DNA of 64,000 bases, taken from contig JAGXHJ010000036.1 in the NCBI GenBank assembly GCA_024636315.1, positions 23,885-87,884 of the forward strand. Reading direction: 5' to 3'. The notes under the pieces are model-generated. The model had not been told where the DNA came from and ran no database searches. It saw only the letters and a program-made list of their open reading frames with translations. Source of the DNA: Methylophaga sp. GTDB lineage: Bacteria; Pseudomonadota; Gammaproteobacteria; Nitrosococcales; Methylophagaceae. Position numbers and translations under genes: made by a program. Below, in pieces: positions 36,627 to 47,448 of the stretch (position 1 is its first letter; each line of letters opens with the position of its first letter).

Positions 36627-37886
36627 TTAAATAAGACCTGAAAAGGGTTGTACTGTAACGAGGCTATTAGCGGCTATTCCATCGCATTTCTCATCTAATA
36701 GTATAAAACAGTTGGCTGTGCTCATTGAGCGTAAGATACCTGAACCTTGGCTACCCGTTATTTTTACTTTTGTGGTGCCATCATCATCTTTGAATAAAAT
36801 GGCACGTTGATATTCGAAGCGGCCTGGTCGTTTACGAATAGCATCAGTACAGTTCACTTGAAATGTAGTTACATCAGGTTCTGTTTCGCCCATCAATTTT
36901 CGAAGAGCGGGTGCCACAAACTGATAGAACGTTACCATGACAGAAACAGGATTGCCGGGAAGACCAAAAAAGAGCGCATTATTAATTGTGCCAAAAGCAA
37001 GAGGGCGGCCAGGTCGCATTGCAATTTTCCAGAAATCGACTTGACCTAATTCTGCTAACATTTCTTTTACGTAGTCGGCATCACCTACTGAAACACCACC
37101 TGAAGTGATAATGACATCAGCCTGCTCAGCCGCTTGCAGTAAGGTTTGGCGTAGCGGATCTTTTTGATCGGGCACCACGCCCATATCCAGCACTTCTACA
37201 TCGAGGCGTTTTAACATGCCATAAAGAGTGTATCGGTTACTGTCATAGATTTGACCTGTAGCCAATGTTTCACCAATGGATCTAAGTTCGTCGCCAGTGG
37301 AAAAAAAGGCGATACGTAGACGCCGAGAGACATTAACTTCAGCAATACCAAGTGAAGCTATCAGACCAAGATCTGCTGGAATAATGCGACGACCGGCAGT
37401 AAGAACGACATCGCCAGTTTTTAAATCTTCGCCTATATAGCGGACGTGGTTGCCTTTGGGGTGTTTTCCATGAATGGTTATAATGTTGTCAGTCACCGCA
37501 ACTTGTTCTTGCATGACGATAGTATCGCATTCGCTTGGCACCACAGCGCCGGTCATGATTCGTATACATTCACCCGTATTGACCGTGCCTTGAAATGGTT
37601 GGCCAGCAAAGGCAATCCCAACCTGTTTAAGACTAAATGAATCATTAGTGATGTCACCGCTTCTAATGGCATAGCCATCCATTGCCGAGTTGTTATGAGC
37701 GGGTACATTGATTGGTGAAACGATATCATTAAGTAAAATACGATCTAATGCATCGCGTATTGGACAACGTTGCCAAGCGGTTAATGGTGTGATTAACGAA
37801 GCAATACGTTGTCTAGCGGTATCAATACTAAGTCTATTTTGATCTTCTGGATCAGCACAGCTGGGTTGCGGAATAAATTCTGACAT
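36627..37886 (-). CDS. moeA: Molybdopterin molybdenumtransferase MoeA
   Basis: A 419-residue enzyme that inserts molybdate into adenylylated molybdopterin. I start at the ATG at 37886; the track's upstream start adds 8 residues without support. Typical motifs are 'NVPAHNNSAMDGYAIRSGD', 'GTVNTGECIRIMTGAVVPSECDTIVMQEQV', 'IAFFSTGDELRSIGETLATGQIYDSNRYTLYGMLKRLDVEVLDMGVVPDQ', 'IITSGGVSVGDADYVKE' and 'MRPGRPLAFGTINNALFFGLPGNPVSVMVTFY'. It lies between the MobA-MobB fusion and ttcA and fits the tungsten/molybdenum theme set by tupA at the left end. Confidence 0.96.
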   Translation of the reverse strand: MSEFIPQPSCADPEDQNRLSIDTARQRIASLITPLTAWQRCPIRDALDRILLNDIVSPINVPAHNNSAMDGYAIRSGDITNDSFSLKQVGIAFAGQPFQGTVNTGECIRIMTGAVVPSECDTIVMQEQVAVTDNIITIHGKHPKGNHVRYIGEDLKTGDVVLTAGRRIIPADLGLIASLGIAEVNVSRRLRIAFFSTGDELRSIGETLATGQIYDSNRYTLYGMLKRLDVEVLDMGVVPDQKDPLRQTLLQAAEQADVIITSGGVSVGDADYVKEMLAELGQVDFWKIAMRPGRPLAFGTINNALFFGLPGNPVSVMVTFYQFVAPALRKLMGETEPDVTTFQVNCTDAIRKRPGRFEYQRAILFKDDDGTTKVKITGSQGSGILRSMSTANCFILLDEKCDGIAANSLVTVQPFSGLI

Positions 37887-37890
37887 GGTG

Positions 37891-39009
37891 TTAATGAGTC
37901 CAACTTTCAATAAAATGTGCTAGATAATCGGCGATAGCATCGATATTGTTAATATCAAGTTGTTCGATACTACGTTCAAGATCAAGTGGCTGATCGCAAG
38001 CTATCGCAATAATATTTTGGTCTGTGGGGTAGAGAAAAGGCTTATCTAAACTACATCGATGTAATTCAACTTTAGCAATAGCCTCATCTTTAAAGCCTTC
38101 GACTAAAATGAGATCGAGTTTAGAACAATCAAGTCTAGGAATCAGCATAGATAAACTAGGTTCGATTTGATCCGCTGATTGTACTTCCACCAAGGCCATT
38201 AATCGACTTGATGAGACCAATACTTGTTGGGCACCGGCTTGGCGAATTTCATAGCTATCCTTGCCTGGTACATCAATATCAAAATTATGATGGGCATGTT
38301 TGATTACCGCAACTTCCAAGCCTTTAGCTTTGAGCACTGGGATTAATTGGCGTAATAAGGTTGTTTTACCAGTGCCACTAAATGCCGCGAAACCAATTAG
38401 AGGTATCGGCGACTGAACACTAGTCTGATGTGTAACTAAATCTTCAGGATGATTAACATTGATAAAGGAGTTAGGTTGATCAGAAAAATCAACGACAGCC
38501 ATGGTATGACTTTCTAACCACACATCAATTTTGCGACCACCTTGTTGTAGATAGCTTTCGAGATCAGCCTTTAGTCGGCAGGGGATCAGGCAAAATACGG
38601 GTTGTAATCGTTCGCCATTGTGGGCGACGGCAATATCTGCACGCTCAATTAATAATGTTTCCATCATTCGTTGACGCAATTGAGGGGAAATATTCGGTGA
38701 GTCACAAGGTGCAGTCAAAATATAATCAGTATCGACTGTCTGCATGGCGCTCAACATACCTGCCAGTGGTCCGCAAAAATTATCTAAACTGTCACTAATA
38801 ACCGGATAGTTAAATGTCTCATACTGATCAATATTACGATTAGCATTAATGACTATTGCATCTACTTGCGACTTTAAAGTGGCAATGACATGTGCAATCA
38901 GCGGTTTATGATTGAATAGAATAAGGCCTTTATCTTCGCCACCCATGCGGCGAGCTTGTCCACCTGCCAAAATGACACCGGTAACAGAGGGAGTAGATGA
39001 TGTATTCAT
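37891..39009 (-). CDS. MobA-MobB fusion: molybdopterin guanylyltransferase plus MobB GTP-binding domain
   Basis: A 372-residue fusion. Residues ~10-200 are MobA: 'GVILAGGQARRMGGEDKGLILFNHKPLIAHVI' (nucleotide-binding signature) and 'TDYILTAPCDSPNISPQL'. Residues ~206-372 are MobB: the P-loop 'IGFAAFSGTGKTTLLRQLIPVLKAKGLEVAVIKHAHHNFDIDVPGKDSYEIRQAGAQQVLVSS' and 'DLILVEGFKD'. The two activities make and handle the guanylylated molybdenum cofactor. Such fusions are known in other bacteria. moeA follows after 4 bp. Confidence 0.94.
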   Translation of the reverse strand: MNTSSTPSVTGVILAGGQARRMGGEDKGLILFNHKPLIAHVIATLKSQVDAIVINANRNIDQYETFNYPVISDSLDNFCGPLAGMLSAMQTVDTDYILTAPCDSPNISPQLRQRMMETLLIERADIAVAHNGERLQPVFCLIPCRLKADLESYLQQGGRKIDVWLESHTMAVVDFSDQPNSFINVNHPEDLVTHQTSVQSPIPLIGFAAFSGTGKTTLLRQLIPVLKAKGLEVAVIKHAHHNFDIDVPGKDSYEIRQAGAQQVLVSSSRLMALVEVQSADQIEPSLSMLIPRLDCSKLDLILVEGFKDEAIAKVELHRCSLDKPFLYPTDQNIIAIACDQPLDLERSIEQLDINNIDAIADYLAHFIESWTH

Positions 39010-39064
39010 GATGATTCGCTGTTATTCTCTATAGAGTAAACTAAAAAAGATGAGGGATACACCC

Positions 39065-39718
39065 ATGCAAAAATCATGGATATCATGGGCTTTGGCACTT
39101 ATTATACTGATAAACTCACCACTCGTATGGTCGGGCTCACTGAACATTGTTGTAGTGGGTTTATTTAGTGATCAAGCTGTACTGACTATCAACGACCAAC
39201 AACGTTTATTAAAAGTAGGTAATACTAGCCCAGAAGGCGTAAAACTCATTTCTGCGACAAGTCAGAGCGCAATTATTGAAGTGGATGGGGTTCAAAAAAA
39301 ATACCTTTTAGGTTCACAAGTCGGAGGATTTTTCGCCCCTCCTGCTGAGCAACCAATGGTGAGTATATGGCCAAATGATGGTTTGTATCTAACGGTTGGT
39401 AGTGTGAACGGCTATAGTGTCGATTTTCTTGTTGATACTGGGGCGTCAGTTGTTGCTTTTAATGCCGCAACAGCAAAACGTTTGGGTTTGGACTATCTTA
39501 ATGGGCCAGCCGTTATGGTACAAACTGCATCTGGTGTAGAAAAGGCCTATCAAGTCACCTTGGATCAGATACAAATAGGCGCTATTAAACTACATAATAT
39601 TAATGCGATGGTCCTTGATGGTCCACAGCCCGAATATGCTTTATTAGGCATGACATTTTTGGGGCAAGTTGAAATATTGCGATCGGATGAACGTATGGAT
39701 TTGAAAAAAAAATATTAA
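39065..39718 (+). CDS. Retropepsin-like aspartic protease (TIGR02281-type)
   Basis: A 217-residue exported or membrane-anchored protein. The ATG at 39065 is preferred because AGGGA lies upstream and an N-terminal hydrophobic signal follows (WISWALALIILINSPLVWSG). The active-site motif is 'VDFLVDTGASVVAFNAATAKRLGLDY', a retropepsin D-T-G-A, followed by 'VMVQTASGVEKAYQVTLDQIQIGAIKLHNINAMVLDG' and the flap-like 'LLGMTFLGQVEI'. These clan AA proteases occur widely in proteobacteria and their substrates are unknown. It is divergent from the mob operon with ~40 bp between. Confidence 0.9.
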   Translation: MQKSWISWALALIILINSPLVWSGSLNIVVVGLFSDQAVLTINDQQRLLKVGNTSPEGVKLISATSQSAIIEVDGVQKKYLLGSQVGGFFAPPAEQPMVSIWPNDGLYLTVGSVNGYSVDFLVDTGASVVAFNAATAKRLGLDYLNGPAVMVQTASGVEKAYQVTLDQIQIGAIKLHNINAMVLDGPQPEYALLGMTFLGQVEILRSDERMDLKKKY

Positions 39719-39787
39719 CAGCTTGAAAATAGGACTGGCTTGTTTAGGCTTAAGTAGGTCACGTGTTTTCTTATTCGTACATAAGGC

Positions 39788-40549
39788 ATGATTATGCAGT
39801 GGAATAGAAAAATTGCTGGCTATTTAGCCTTATGCTTCATTGTTCTAATTATATTCGTATTTATAACACGCAATATGATGGTTAATGATTTACCTGACTT
39901 TAAATCATTTTCCGACGTCAAAGATAAAAAACAGCACTTCTTTGATTTTATACGGCCGATAGTTGAGGCTGAAAATAAAAAGGTACTTATTAATCGAAAG
40001 AAATTACTGATGCTTGAACAGCAATACAGTAATGTTAGTTCTATACATCCAAATGATGAAAAATGGCTAAAGAATTTGGCTAAAATATATAAAGTCAGGA
40101 TCGATATTTTGGATGATCAAGCGGCTTGGAACTCCTTAAAGTATCGTGTTGATATCGTGCCTGTGCCGCTGGCATTAGCACAATCTGCCAATGAGTCAGG
40201 CTGGGGAACATCACGTTTTGCACAGGAAGGAAATAATTTTTTCGGCCAATGGTGTTTTATTGAGGGCTGTGGTCTTGTTCCTGATAGAAGAAACAGCGGG
40301 GCAACGCATGAAGTAGCTGTCTTTAATTCCGTCGAGGAATCAGTAGCTTATTATATTCTAAATTTGAATACCTTAATCGCTTATCAGCCATTACGAACAA
40401 TACGCCAAGAACAACGAGAGGAAGGTAAAACATTGACTGGTTCGGCATTGGCCGTAGGATTAATCAATTACTCTGAACGTGGCGAAGAATACGTGGAAGA
40501 CATTCAGGCGATGATTCGTGTCAATAAACCGTTAATGTTGAGTCAGTAG
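39788..40549 (+). CDS. Glucosaminidase-domain protein (Bax-like)
   Basis: A 253-residue protein with an N-terminal membrane anchor ('IAGYLALCFIVLIIFVFIT') and a periplasmic glucosaminidase domain. 'VDIVPVPLALAQSANESGWGTSRFAQEGNNFFGQWCFIEGCGLVPDRRNSGATHEVAVFNSVEESVAYYILNLNTL' is the Bax-family signature, including the presumed catalytic Glu in 'ANESGWGTSRFA'. It probably trims peptidoglycan. ATGs at 39788 and 39794 are possible starts. A terminator follows. Confidence 0.9.
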   Translation: MIMQWNRKIAGYLALCFIVLIIFVFITRNMMVNDLPDFKSFSDVKDKKQHFFDFIRPIVEAENKKVLINRKKLLMLEQQYSNVSSIHPNDEKWLKNLAKIYKVRIDILDDQAAWNSLKYRVDIVPVPLALAQSANESGWGTSRFAQEGNNFFGQWCFIEGCGLVPDRRNSGATHEVAVFNSVEESVAYYILNLNTLIAYQPLRTIRQEQREEGKTLTGSALAVGLINYSERGEEYVEDIQAMIRVNKPLMLSQ

Positions 40550-40562
40550 AACGTATACAAAT

Positions 40563-40606
40563 AAAAAAGCCTCCTGCTAAAGTTTATTAACAGGAGGCTT
40601 TTTTTA
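40563..40606. terminator. Rho-independent terminator, usable from both strands
   Basis: AAAAAAGCCTCCTG and CAGGAGGCTTTTTTT form a 14-bp stem around a 14-nt loop, between the converging Bax-like and folE2 genes. Confidence 0.9.
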
Positions 40607-40625
40607 AACTGACGTGATTTCGCTT

Positions 40626-41435
40626 TTAATCAAAACCTTTGCTAATTAAGGCATAAGCAGAGTGGTTATGAATTGATTCAAAGTTTTCTGATTCAACGGT
40701 ATAAGCATTAATACGCTTGTCATCATTGAATCGAGCTGCAATATCACGCACGATATCTTCAACAAACTTTGGATTGTCATAGGCTTTTTCTGTGACATAT
40801 TTTTCATCTGGTCGTTTAAGAAGACCATATATTTCACATGAAGCTTCTGACTCGACTACGTCAATTAAGTCTTCAATCCACATGAAGCTTTCAACGCGAA
40901 CTGTTACGGTAACGTGTGAACGTTGATTATGTGCGCCATAGTCAGAGATGTTTTTTGAACATGGACAAAGGCTGGTAACAGGCACGACAACTTTGACGGT
41001 CATCATCGTTTTTTCGCCAGTGATTTCACCGATAAAGCTAACTTGATAATCCATCAAACTTTTTACTTTACTGATCGGCGCTTCTTTATTAACAAAATAA
41101 GGGAAGTCCATCTCAATGTAACCAGAGTCGGCTTGTAAGCGTTCAGTCATTTCGCCTAACATTTCACGGAATGATTTCACGGTGATTTCACGCTCATGTT
41201 GATTTAAGATCTCAACAAAACGTGACATATGTGTACCTTTAAATTGGTGAGGCAAGTTCACATACATATTAAAGTTAGCGATAGTATTTTGTTCACCAGT
41301 GGTACGGTCGCTGACTTTTATCGGATGTTGAATATCTTTAATACCAACTTTATCTATTGCAATATGGCGTTTATCAGCGATATTTTGTACATCTTCGATT
41401 TCATCGCAGCAATCTGTTTTTTTAGCAGTAGTCAT
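40626..41435 (-). CDS. folE2: GTP cyclohydrolase FolE2 (type IB)
   Basis: A 269-residue COG1469 enzyme that turns GTP into dihydroneopterin triphosphate; this type is not the zinc-dependent FolE. I start at the ATG at 41435 (the track's longer form adds ten residues). Key motifs are '[32 protein letters not shown]', '[33 protein letters not shown]', with the metal-binding Cys, and '[14 protein letters not shown]'. It follows queD, so it probably supplies the pterin precursor for queuosine and folate. FolE2 is often used when zinc is scarce. Confidence 0.95.
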   Translation of the reverse strand: MTTAKKTDCCDEIEDVQNIADKRHIAIDKVGIKDIQHPIKVSDRTTGEQNTIANFNMYVNLPHQFKGTHMSRFVEILNQHEREITVKSFREMLGEMTERLQADSGYIEMDFPYFVNKEAPISKVKSLMDYQVSFIGEITGEKTMMTVKVVVPVTSLCPCSKNISDYGAHNQRSHVTVTVRVESFMWIEDLIDVVESEASCEIYGLLKRPDEKYVTEKAYDNPKFVEDIVRDIAARFNDDKRINAYTVESENFESIHNHSAYALISKGFD

Positions 41436-41442
41436 GTCTTTC

Positions 41443-41826
41443 TTAGTCCTCACTGTAACGTACACAGGCGCGATCAGTTTCCCAAAGGGTCACACCAGAG
41501 ATTTTAGCTGAGTCGATATTTAAGGTTTCGCTCAGATTTTGATAAAAATATTGGGCAATATTTTCTGCTGTAGGATTAACGGTATTGAAAGGTGGAATAT
41601 CATTTAGATAACGGTGATCAAGCTTTTTAGCTAGTTCACGAGCGGCATTTTTGATAGTTTTAAAATCCATGCCCATGGCATGTCCATTCAGAGCAGTTGC
41701 GGTCACTTCAACTTCTAACTTCCAGTTGTGACCATGCATACGGCTACAATCACCTGGGTAATTTCGTAGGGTATGTGCTGAGGCAAAATCTGCCAATATT
41801 TTTAAGGTATAGGTTGGGCTACTCAT
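41443..41826 (-). CDS. queD: 6-carboxytetrahydropterin synthase QueD
   Basis: A 127-residue pterin-synthase fold. The zinc ligands and catalytic Cys occur in '[30 protein letters not shown]', and '[45 protein letters not shown]' is the rest of the QueD signature. It acts in queuosine biosynthesis, converting dihydroneopterin triphosphate. It is 7 bp upstream of folE2. Confidence 0.95.
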   Translation of the reverse strand: MSSPTYTLKILADFASAHTLRNYPGDCSRMHGHNWKLEVEVTATALNGHAMGMDFKTIKNAARELAKKLDHRYLNDIPPFNTVNPTAENIAQYFYQNLSETLNIDSAKISGVTLWETDRACVRYSED

Positions 41827-41868
41827 AGTTGACTATTATACTCGGGAATTAGGACGACTAACAGGATA

Positions 41869-43707
41869 TTATGCCGGAAAATGATTATTGACTGTATCAA
41901 TAATGCCTTGAGCATCTAAACCACAGTTACTTAACATTTTTTTATGTTCGCCATGATCGATGAATTTATCGGGCAACCCCATGATTTTAATGGCTGTAGT
42001 ATTGCCGATAGCGAGTAGGTATTCCGCTACTGCACTGCCTGCCCCACCAAGATGGGTATTTTCTTCAATGGTAATAATTAAATCGTGCGTGGTTGCCATT
42101 TTATCAATTAGTGCATTATCCAATGGTTTTACAAAACGCATATTGACTACTGTTGCATTGAGCCGTTCTGCCGCATCAAGCGCAGGTTGTACCATGCTGC
42201 CAAAAGCAAGAATTACAACTTTTTCACCTTGACGTTTTAGTTCGGCCTTGCCAATTTCAATGGTTTCTAAGCTTGGCGAGATCAATGAGCCATTACCTGA
42301 GCCGCGTGGATAACGCACTGCAGTTGGTCCATTATGTTTATAGCCTGTGGTGAGCATTTGACGACATTCATTTTCATCTGCAGGTGCCATCACCACCATA
42401 TTAGGAATGCAACGTAGGTAACTCAAATCGAAGGTGCCGGCATGTGTCGCACCATCAGCACCCACTAATCCACCTCGGTCGATGGCAAATAAAACCGGTA
42501 AATTTTGCAAGGCAACATCATGAATCAACTGATCGTAAGCACGTTGTAAAAACGTAGAGTAAATAGCAACAACTGGTTTTTTACCTTCACAAGCCATACC
42601 AGCAGCTAGGGTAACCGCATGTTGTTCGGCAATACCAACATCAAAATAACGGTCAGGATAAAGTTTCGCAAACTCATTTAAACCTGAACCATCACTCATG
42701 GCGGGTGTAATACCAATTAAATCTTCTGATTCCCGCGCCATGTCACATAACCATTGGCCAAAGACTTGTGTGTAACTTGGACCCGTTGATGCGGCGCTGC
42801 CAGCAGGACTTACACCATGATATTTACCAGGCTGTTGTTCGGCAGGTTCATAACCTTTACCTTTTTTGGTTACGATGTGAAGAAATTGTGGGCCTTTTCG
42901 TTCGCGTAAATTGCCTAAGGTTGTCATTAAAATATCAAGATCGTGACCATCAATCGGACCTATATAATTAAAGCCCATTTCTTCAAATAAAGTGCCCGGA
43001 ATCACCATGCCTTTAACATGCTCTTCGGCTCGACGAGCAAATTCCCATGCTGAAGGTAATTTTTCAAGTACTTTTTTACTACCTTCGCGGGCAGATGCGT
43101 AAAACTTGCCTGATAACAAACGAGCAAGATAATTGGACATGCCGCCAACATTTTTGGAAATAGACATTTCGTTATCATTAAGGATAACCAGTAAGTTGGC
43201 ACTTAAATCACCAGCATGGGCTAAAGCTTCATAAGCCTGGCCGGCGGTGAGTGCGCCATCGCCAATGATAGCGACTGCGCGGCGAGAATCACCATTAGCT
43301 TGGGCGGCAATCGCCATACCTAATGCAGCACTGATTGATGTGCTGGAATGGCCAACACCAAAGTGATCATAGTGACTTTCGCTACGTTTTGGAAAACCCG
43401 ATAAGCCACCTGCTTGGCGCATGGTATGCATTTGATCGCGGCGACCAGTAAGAATTTTGTGAACGTAACTTTGATGACCTACATCCCAGACAAAACGATC
43501 ATCAGGCGTGTTAAATATATAATGCAACGCGATCGTTAATTCAATTACACCCAAGTTAGATGAAATATGTCCGCCGGTTTGTTGCACGCTGTTTACGATT
43601 AGTGATCTAATTTCTTCGGCGAGTTGCGGCAACTGTTTTTTATCCAGTTTACGTAAATCCGCTGGACTATTAATGTGAGCGAGTAGGGTATCCATAGGTG
43701 TCGCCAT
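41869..43707 (-). CDS. dxs: 1-deoxy-D-xylulose-5-phosphate synthase Dxs
   Basis: A 612-residue thiamine-diphosphate enzyme for the first step of the non-mevalonate isoprenoid pathway. '[46 protein letters not shown]' and '[40 protein letters not shown]' carry the active-site and ThDP-binding motifs, and the C-terminal transketolase-like region includes '[20 protein letters not shown]'. It lies just after ispA and xseB, a common isoprenoid cluster. Confidence 0.97.
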   Translation of the reverse strand: MATPMDTLLAHINSPADLRKLDKKQLPQLAEEIRSLIVNSVQQTGGHISSNLGVIELTIALHYIFNTPDDRFVWDVGHQSYVHKILTGRRDQMHTMRQAGGLSGFPKRSESHYDHFGVGHSSTSISAALGMAIAAQANGDSRRAVAIIGDGALTAGQAYEALAHAGDLSANLLVILNDNEMSISKNVGGMSNYLARLLSGKFYASAREGSKKVLEKLPSAWEFARRAEEHVKGMVIPGTLFEEMGFNYIGPIDGHDLDILMTTLGNLRERKGPQFLHIVTKKGKGYEPAEQQPGKYHGVSPAGSAASTGPSYTQVFGQWLCDMARESEDLIGITPAMSDGSGLNEFAKLYPDRYFDVGIAEQHAVTLAAGMACEGKKPVVAIYSTFLQRAYDQLIHDVALQNLPVLFAIDRGGLVGADGATHAGTFDLSYLRCIPNMVVMAPADENECRQMLTTGYKHNGPTAVRYPRGSGNGSLISPSLETIEIGKAELKRQGEKVVILAFGSMVQPALDAAERLNATVVNMRFVKPLDNALIDKMATTHDLIITIEENTHLGGAGSAVAEYLLAIGNTTAIKIMGLPDKFIDHGEHKKMLSNCGLDAQGIIDTVNNHFPA

Positions 43708-43709
43708 AT

Positions 43710-44615
43710 TTAGTGTGACCGTTGCACCACAAAGCTGGCTAACGCCGCAAGTGCTTGTGTATTGAAGGGTAAATCATCAAGTTGGGCTAAAGCTTCATCT
43801 CTCAAATCGATAGCTTTTTGTTGCGCAACCGCTAAGCCCATGAGAGCTGGATAGGTTGGCTTATTCAATGCGAGATCCGCGCCTTGAGTTTTGCCTAGGG
43901 TATCAGTGTCAGCAATAAGATCAAGGACATCATCTTGCACCTGAAAGGCTAAGCCTATGCACTGTGCATATTTATCAAGTTTAGCTAAGATTGCGTTGTC
44001 TATTTGTGGGAAGGCTAATGCCCCGAGTCGTACACTAGCACAGATCAAGGCCCCCGTTTTAAGCTGATGCATGGACTGTAATGTATCTAGAGTGAGTGTT
44101 TTTCCGACAGATTCAAGATCGATCGCTTGCCCGCCTGCCATGCCTAAAACGCCAGATTGTTGAGCGAGAGTTTTGACCATTTGACATAGTTGATCAGTTG
44201 CCAAATTATTTTCGCATAGTGTTTCAAATGCTAATGATTGCAAGGCGTCACCCACCAATAATGCTGTGGCATCATCATATTTTTTGTGACATGTTGGCTG
44301 ACCTCGACGTAAGTCGTCATTGTCCATGATTGGCATGTCATCATGGACTAATGAATAGGCATGAATCATTTCTACAGCACATGCTGGTGCATCAAGCTGA
44401 TCTAAATCTACCCCTAAGGCTTCGCCGGTTGCATAAACCAATAAGGCGCGCATACGTTTACCGCCGTTAAGACAGGAATAACGCATAGCTTCAACCAAGC
44501 GGTTTGAAGTGGTTTGGCTGAGGTGGCTATTATCTGGCAGTCGAGCAGTAAGTGCTTGTTCGATGCGCAGTTGGCGCTGTTGTCGCCAATTAGAAAGAAT
44601 AAAAGTGTCGGTCAC
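43710..44615 (-). CDS. ispA: Farnesyl diphosphate synthase IspA
   Basis: A 301-residue prenyl synthase. The first Asp-rich motif is '[31 protein letters not shown]' and the second is '[40 protein letters not shown]'. The start is a GTG whose bases overlap the stop of xseB (GTGA), giving translational coupling. It makes the C15 chains for ubiquinone and undecaprenyl synthesis. Confidence 0.96.
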   Translation of the reverse strand: MTDTFILSNWRQQRQLRIEQALTARLPDNSHLSQTTSNRLVEAMRYSCLNGGKRMRALLVYATGEALGVDLDQLDAPACAVEMIHAYSLVHDDMPIMDNDDLRRGQPTCHKKYDDATALLVGDALQSLAFETLCENNLATDQLCQMVKTLAQQSGVLGMAGGQAIDLESVGKTLTLDTLQSMHQLKTGALICASVRLGALAFPQIDNAILAKLDKYAQCIGLAFQVQDDVLDLIADTDTLGKTQGADLALNKPTYPALMGLAVAQQKAIDLRDEALAQLDDLPFNTQALAALASFVVQRSH

Positions 44616-44857
44616 GATTCAGTGGCATTACTATCAAAATCTACTAAGTTTGATTGACCTGATTGTTGAATTAACATTTGCACTTTTTGTTCGGCAGCTT
44701 GCAAGGCATCCTGACAATCACGGGTAAGCAATACGCCACTTTCATAAAGTTTCAGTGATTCTTCGAGGCTAATATCACCTTGTTCAAGGCGATTAACCAG
44801 GGATTCTAGCTCAGTTACTGAGGCTTCATAATTCAGTTTTTTTCGTCTTACGGCCAT
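44612..44857 (-). CDS. xseB: Exodeoxyribonuclease VII small subunit XseB
   Basis: An 81-residue protein; 'EASVTELESLVNRLEQGDISLEESLKLYESGVLLTRDCQDALQAAEQKVQML' is the XseB family signature. It pairs with XseA (not in the window) to degrade single-stranded DNA. It is the first gene of the xseB-ispA-dxs unit. Confidence 0.95.
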   Translation of the reverse strand: MAVRRKKLNYEASVTELESLVNRLEQGDISLEESLKLYESGVLLTRDCQDALQAAEQKVQMLIQQSGQSNLVDFDSNATES

Positions 44858-45005
44858 GCCCGTCTCTACACAAAGTTTAATCAGCTAGTATTATATGTTA
44901 AACAACGTTTTATTGCCCACTGGATTGTTTTGCCGCTAGCCGTTAGGCTTAACAGCTTTAATTACGCTTACAACTACAACTAAACAGATTTGATATAACA
45001 GAACT

Positions 45006-45959
45006 ATGCAAAAAATAATTCGTGGGTTTTATAATTTACCTTCATCAGCTGATGGTCGACTCGACGGTTGTGTTGCCACTATTGGTAATTTTGATGGCGT
45101 ACATTTAGGTCATCATGCGGTATTAAATCAACTAGCTATGAAAGGCGATGCACTCGGTTTGCCAGTTGTAGTGGTTACATTTGAACCCCAGCCGAATGAG
45201 TTTTTTTCTCCTGATAAAGCGCCAGCTCGCTTAAGTCGTTTCCGTGAAAAAATAGAGGCATTGCGCTGTTATGCTATTCAACAGCTGTGTGTATTGCGTT
45301 TCAATCATAAATTAGCGCAAATGTCCGCGGAAGAATTTATTGATCAATTGCTTGTTACTGGCTTGAATGTTCGGTATTTAGTTGTGGGTGATGATTTTAA
45401 ATTCGGCAAAGATCGTCAAGGAAATTTTGCTTCACTACAACAAGCGGGTAAGGAAAAAGGTTTTCAAGTCGTTAATATGCACACCTTTTCTATTGAAAAT
45501 AGGCGAGTAAGTAGCACCCGAATTCGCCAAGCATTAGAAACCGGTGATTTGATACTCGCTGAGAAGCTACTAGGTCGTCCTTATCGTATGAGTGGTCGAG
45601 TGGCGCATGGTGATAAACGAGGCCGTACAATGGGGTTCCCCACTGCTAATATCCACCTTCATCGGCATAAAGTGCCGTTGAGTGGCGTTTATGCTGTGCG
45701 CTTGTTTGGTATTGAAGACGAACCTATTCAAGGTGTCGCAAATGTTGGTATTCGGCCGACAGTGGGATCGGAACGTGCTTTGTTAGAGGTGCATTTGTTT
45801 GATTTTAAACGTGATATTTATGGCGAACATGTACAAGTGCATTTTTTACGAAAATTACGTGATGAGCAAAAGTTTGAGAGTTTAGATTCGTTGATTGCAC
45901 AAATTAATTTAGATTGTAAACAAGCCAGGCTATTTTTTGCTGAACCGCCTGTAGAGTGA
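45006..45959 (+). CDS. ribF: Bifunctional riboflavin kinase/FAD synthetase RibF
   Basis: A 317-residue enzyme making FMN and FAD. The N-terminal FAD-synthetase half starts 'GCVATIGNFDGVHLGHHAVLNQL' with 'LVVGDDFKFGKDRQGNF' and 'STRIRQALETGDL'. The kinase half has 'GRVAHGDKRGRTMGFPTANIHL' and 'GVYAVRLFG..GVANVGIRPTVGSERALLEVHLFDFKRDIYGEHVQV'. I see no FMN riboswitch in the 148-bp gap upstream. The gene is single, before surE. Confidence 0.96.
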   Translation: MQKIIRGFYNLPSSADGRLDGCVATIGNFDGVHLGHHAVLNQLAMKGDALGLPVVVVTFEPQPNEFFSPDKAPARLSRFREKIEALRCYAIQQLCVLRFNHKLAQMSAEEFIDQLLVTGLNVRYLVVGDDFKFGKDRQGNFASLQQAGKEKGFQVVNMHTFSIENRRVSSTRIRQALETGDLILAEKLLGRPYRMSGRVAHGDKRGRTMGFPTANIHLHRHKVPLSGVYAVRLFGIEDEPIQGVANVGIRPTVGSERALLEVHLFDFKRDIYGEHVQVHFLRKLRDEQKFESLDSLIAQINLDCKQARLFFAEPPVE

Positions 45960-46039
45960 ATAGAACATTAGTATTCTTGTCGGCAATATTATTGATAAGA
46001 TATGTAGTATAAAAAAACAGATAAGTAGGCACTAACACT

Positions 46040-46792
46040 ATGAAGATCCTAATTAGTAACGACGATGGTTATATGGCTAAAGGCATTCGTGCTTTAGCTG
46101 ACGCGATGTCAAGCATTGGCGAGATCACTGTCGTTGCGCCAGACCGAAACCGCAGTGGCGCGAGTAATTCCCTAACGTTGGAAAATCCGCTACGAGTAAA
46201 CAGGCTGGAAAATGGTTATTATCGTGTTGAAGGTACGCCAACAGATTGTGTCCATTTAGCGATTACAGGTTTGTTAGATGAAGAGCCAGATATGGTGGTA
46301 TCAGGCATTAATGCCGGTGCTAATTTAGGTGACGATGTATTGTATTCTGGTACGGTAGCGGCAGCCATGGAAGGGCGATTTTTAGGTTTGCCAGCGATCG
46401 CAATTTCGCTTAACGGTCATACTGCAACGCATTATGAAACGGCTGCTTGGGCGGCGAAAAAAATCGTCATGCACCTACAACAATCATCGCTACCTGCAGA
46501 TACAATTTTAAATGTTAATGTCCCTGACTTACCGATTGATCAGATTATCGGTTTTGAAAGTACACGCTTAGGCCATCGTCATAAAGCGGCGCCGCTGATC
46601 AAGGAATTTGATCCAAGAGGCCGTGAGATGTTTTGGATAGGACCTGCGGGTGCAGAACAAGATGCAGGGCCTGGCACTGATTTTGATGCGATTCGTCGTG
46701 GCGCAATATCGGTGACGCCATTGCAAATCGATTTGACCAGTTATAGTGCCATTGACGGTGTTGCTAAATGGTTGCAAGGCGTAGTCATATGA
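46040..46792 (+). CDS. surE: 5'/3'-nucleotidase SurE
   Basis: A 250-residue phosphatase. '[23 protein letters not shown]' gives the Asp-Asp metal site, '[23 protein letters not shown]' the Asn ligand, and '[29 protein letters not shown]' the active-site loop. It is followed by pcm with an ATGA overlap, the classical stationary-phase survival cluster. Confidence 0.97.
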   Translation: MKILISNDDGYMAKGIRALADAMSSIGEITVVAPDRNRSGASNSLTLENPLRVNRLENGYYRVEGTPTDCVHLAITGLLDEEPDMVVSGINAGANLGDDVLYSGTVAAAMEGRFLGLPAIAISLNGHTATHYETAAWAAKKIVMHLQQSSLPADTILNVNVPDLPIDQIIGFESTRLGHRHKAAPLIKEFDPRGREMFWIGPAGAEQDAGPGTDFDAIRRGAISVTPLQIDLTSYSAIDGVAKWLQGVVI

Positions 46793-47448
46793 GTGATGCG
46801 TTCCAAGGCATTGGCATGACATCACAGCGGACAAGAGATCGATTAATCGGGCGTTTAAAAGAACAAGGCATACACAACATAGATGTTTTGGCAGTAATGA
46901 AATCTTTGCCACGACATTTGTTTGTAGAAGAAGCCTTAGCAAGCCGTGCTTATGAAGACACGGCCTTACCAATAGGACATGGTCAAACGATTTCACAGCC
47001 TTATATCGTTGCCCGAATGACGGAAATTTTGTTAGAAGATTCTCCTAAGAAAAAAGTACTGGAAGTAGGTACCGGCTCCGGTTATCAAACGGCGGTTTTG
47101 TCACGATTGGTTGACCGAGTATTTAGTGTTGAACGTATTTCGTTACTACAAAATCAAGCACGTGAACGTTTTTACAATTTGAAATTAAATAATATTCGTT
47201 TAAAACACAGTGATGGCAACTGGGGTTGGGAGGAAAATGCGCCTTACGACAGCATTATAGTAACGTGCGCGCCGGAACATGTTCCGGAAAATTTATTGAA
47301 ACAATTAGCACCCGGTGGACGTTTAGTTATTCCCGTAGGCGGCAGTGTTGGTCAATCATTACGAGTGATAGACCGGAATGGTAATAGCTTTGAAGAAACA
47401 ATATTAGACGATGTTAGTTTTGTGCCTTTTTTGAATGGCCAAATTTAA
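46789..47448 (+). CDS. pcm: Protein-L-isoaspartate O-methyltransferase Pcm
   Basis: A 219-residue SAM methyltransferase that repairs isoaspartyl residues. The start is moved to the ATG at 46789, which overlaps the surE TGA. '[30 protein letters not shown]' and '[32 protein letters not shown]' are the Pcm signature and SAM site. The stop overlaps the next start (TAATG). Confidence 0.97.
   Translation: MSDAFQGIGMTSQRTRDRLIGRLKEQGIHNIDVLAVMKSLPRHLFVEEALASRAYEDTALPIGHGQTISQPYIVARMTEILLEDSPKKKVLEVGTGSGYQTAVLSRLVDRVFSVERISLLQNQARERFYNLKLNNIRLKHSDGNWGWEENAPYDSIIVTCAPEHVPENLLKQLAPGGRLVIPVGGSVGQSLRVIDRNGNSFEETILDDVSFVPFLNGQI

Noticed and set aside
39010-39064. Molybdenum cofactor riboswitch before the mob genes
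   Set aside because: The divergent gap is about 40 bp, far too short for the element, and shows no fitting hairpins.
41827-41868. Zur box before queD-folE2
   Set aside because: No palindrome close to known Zur operators is visible.
44858-45005. FMN riboswitch before ribF
   Set aside because: The 148-bp gap shows none of the conserved FMN-riboswitch pieces.
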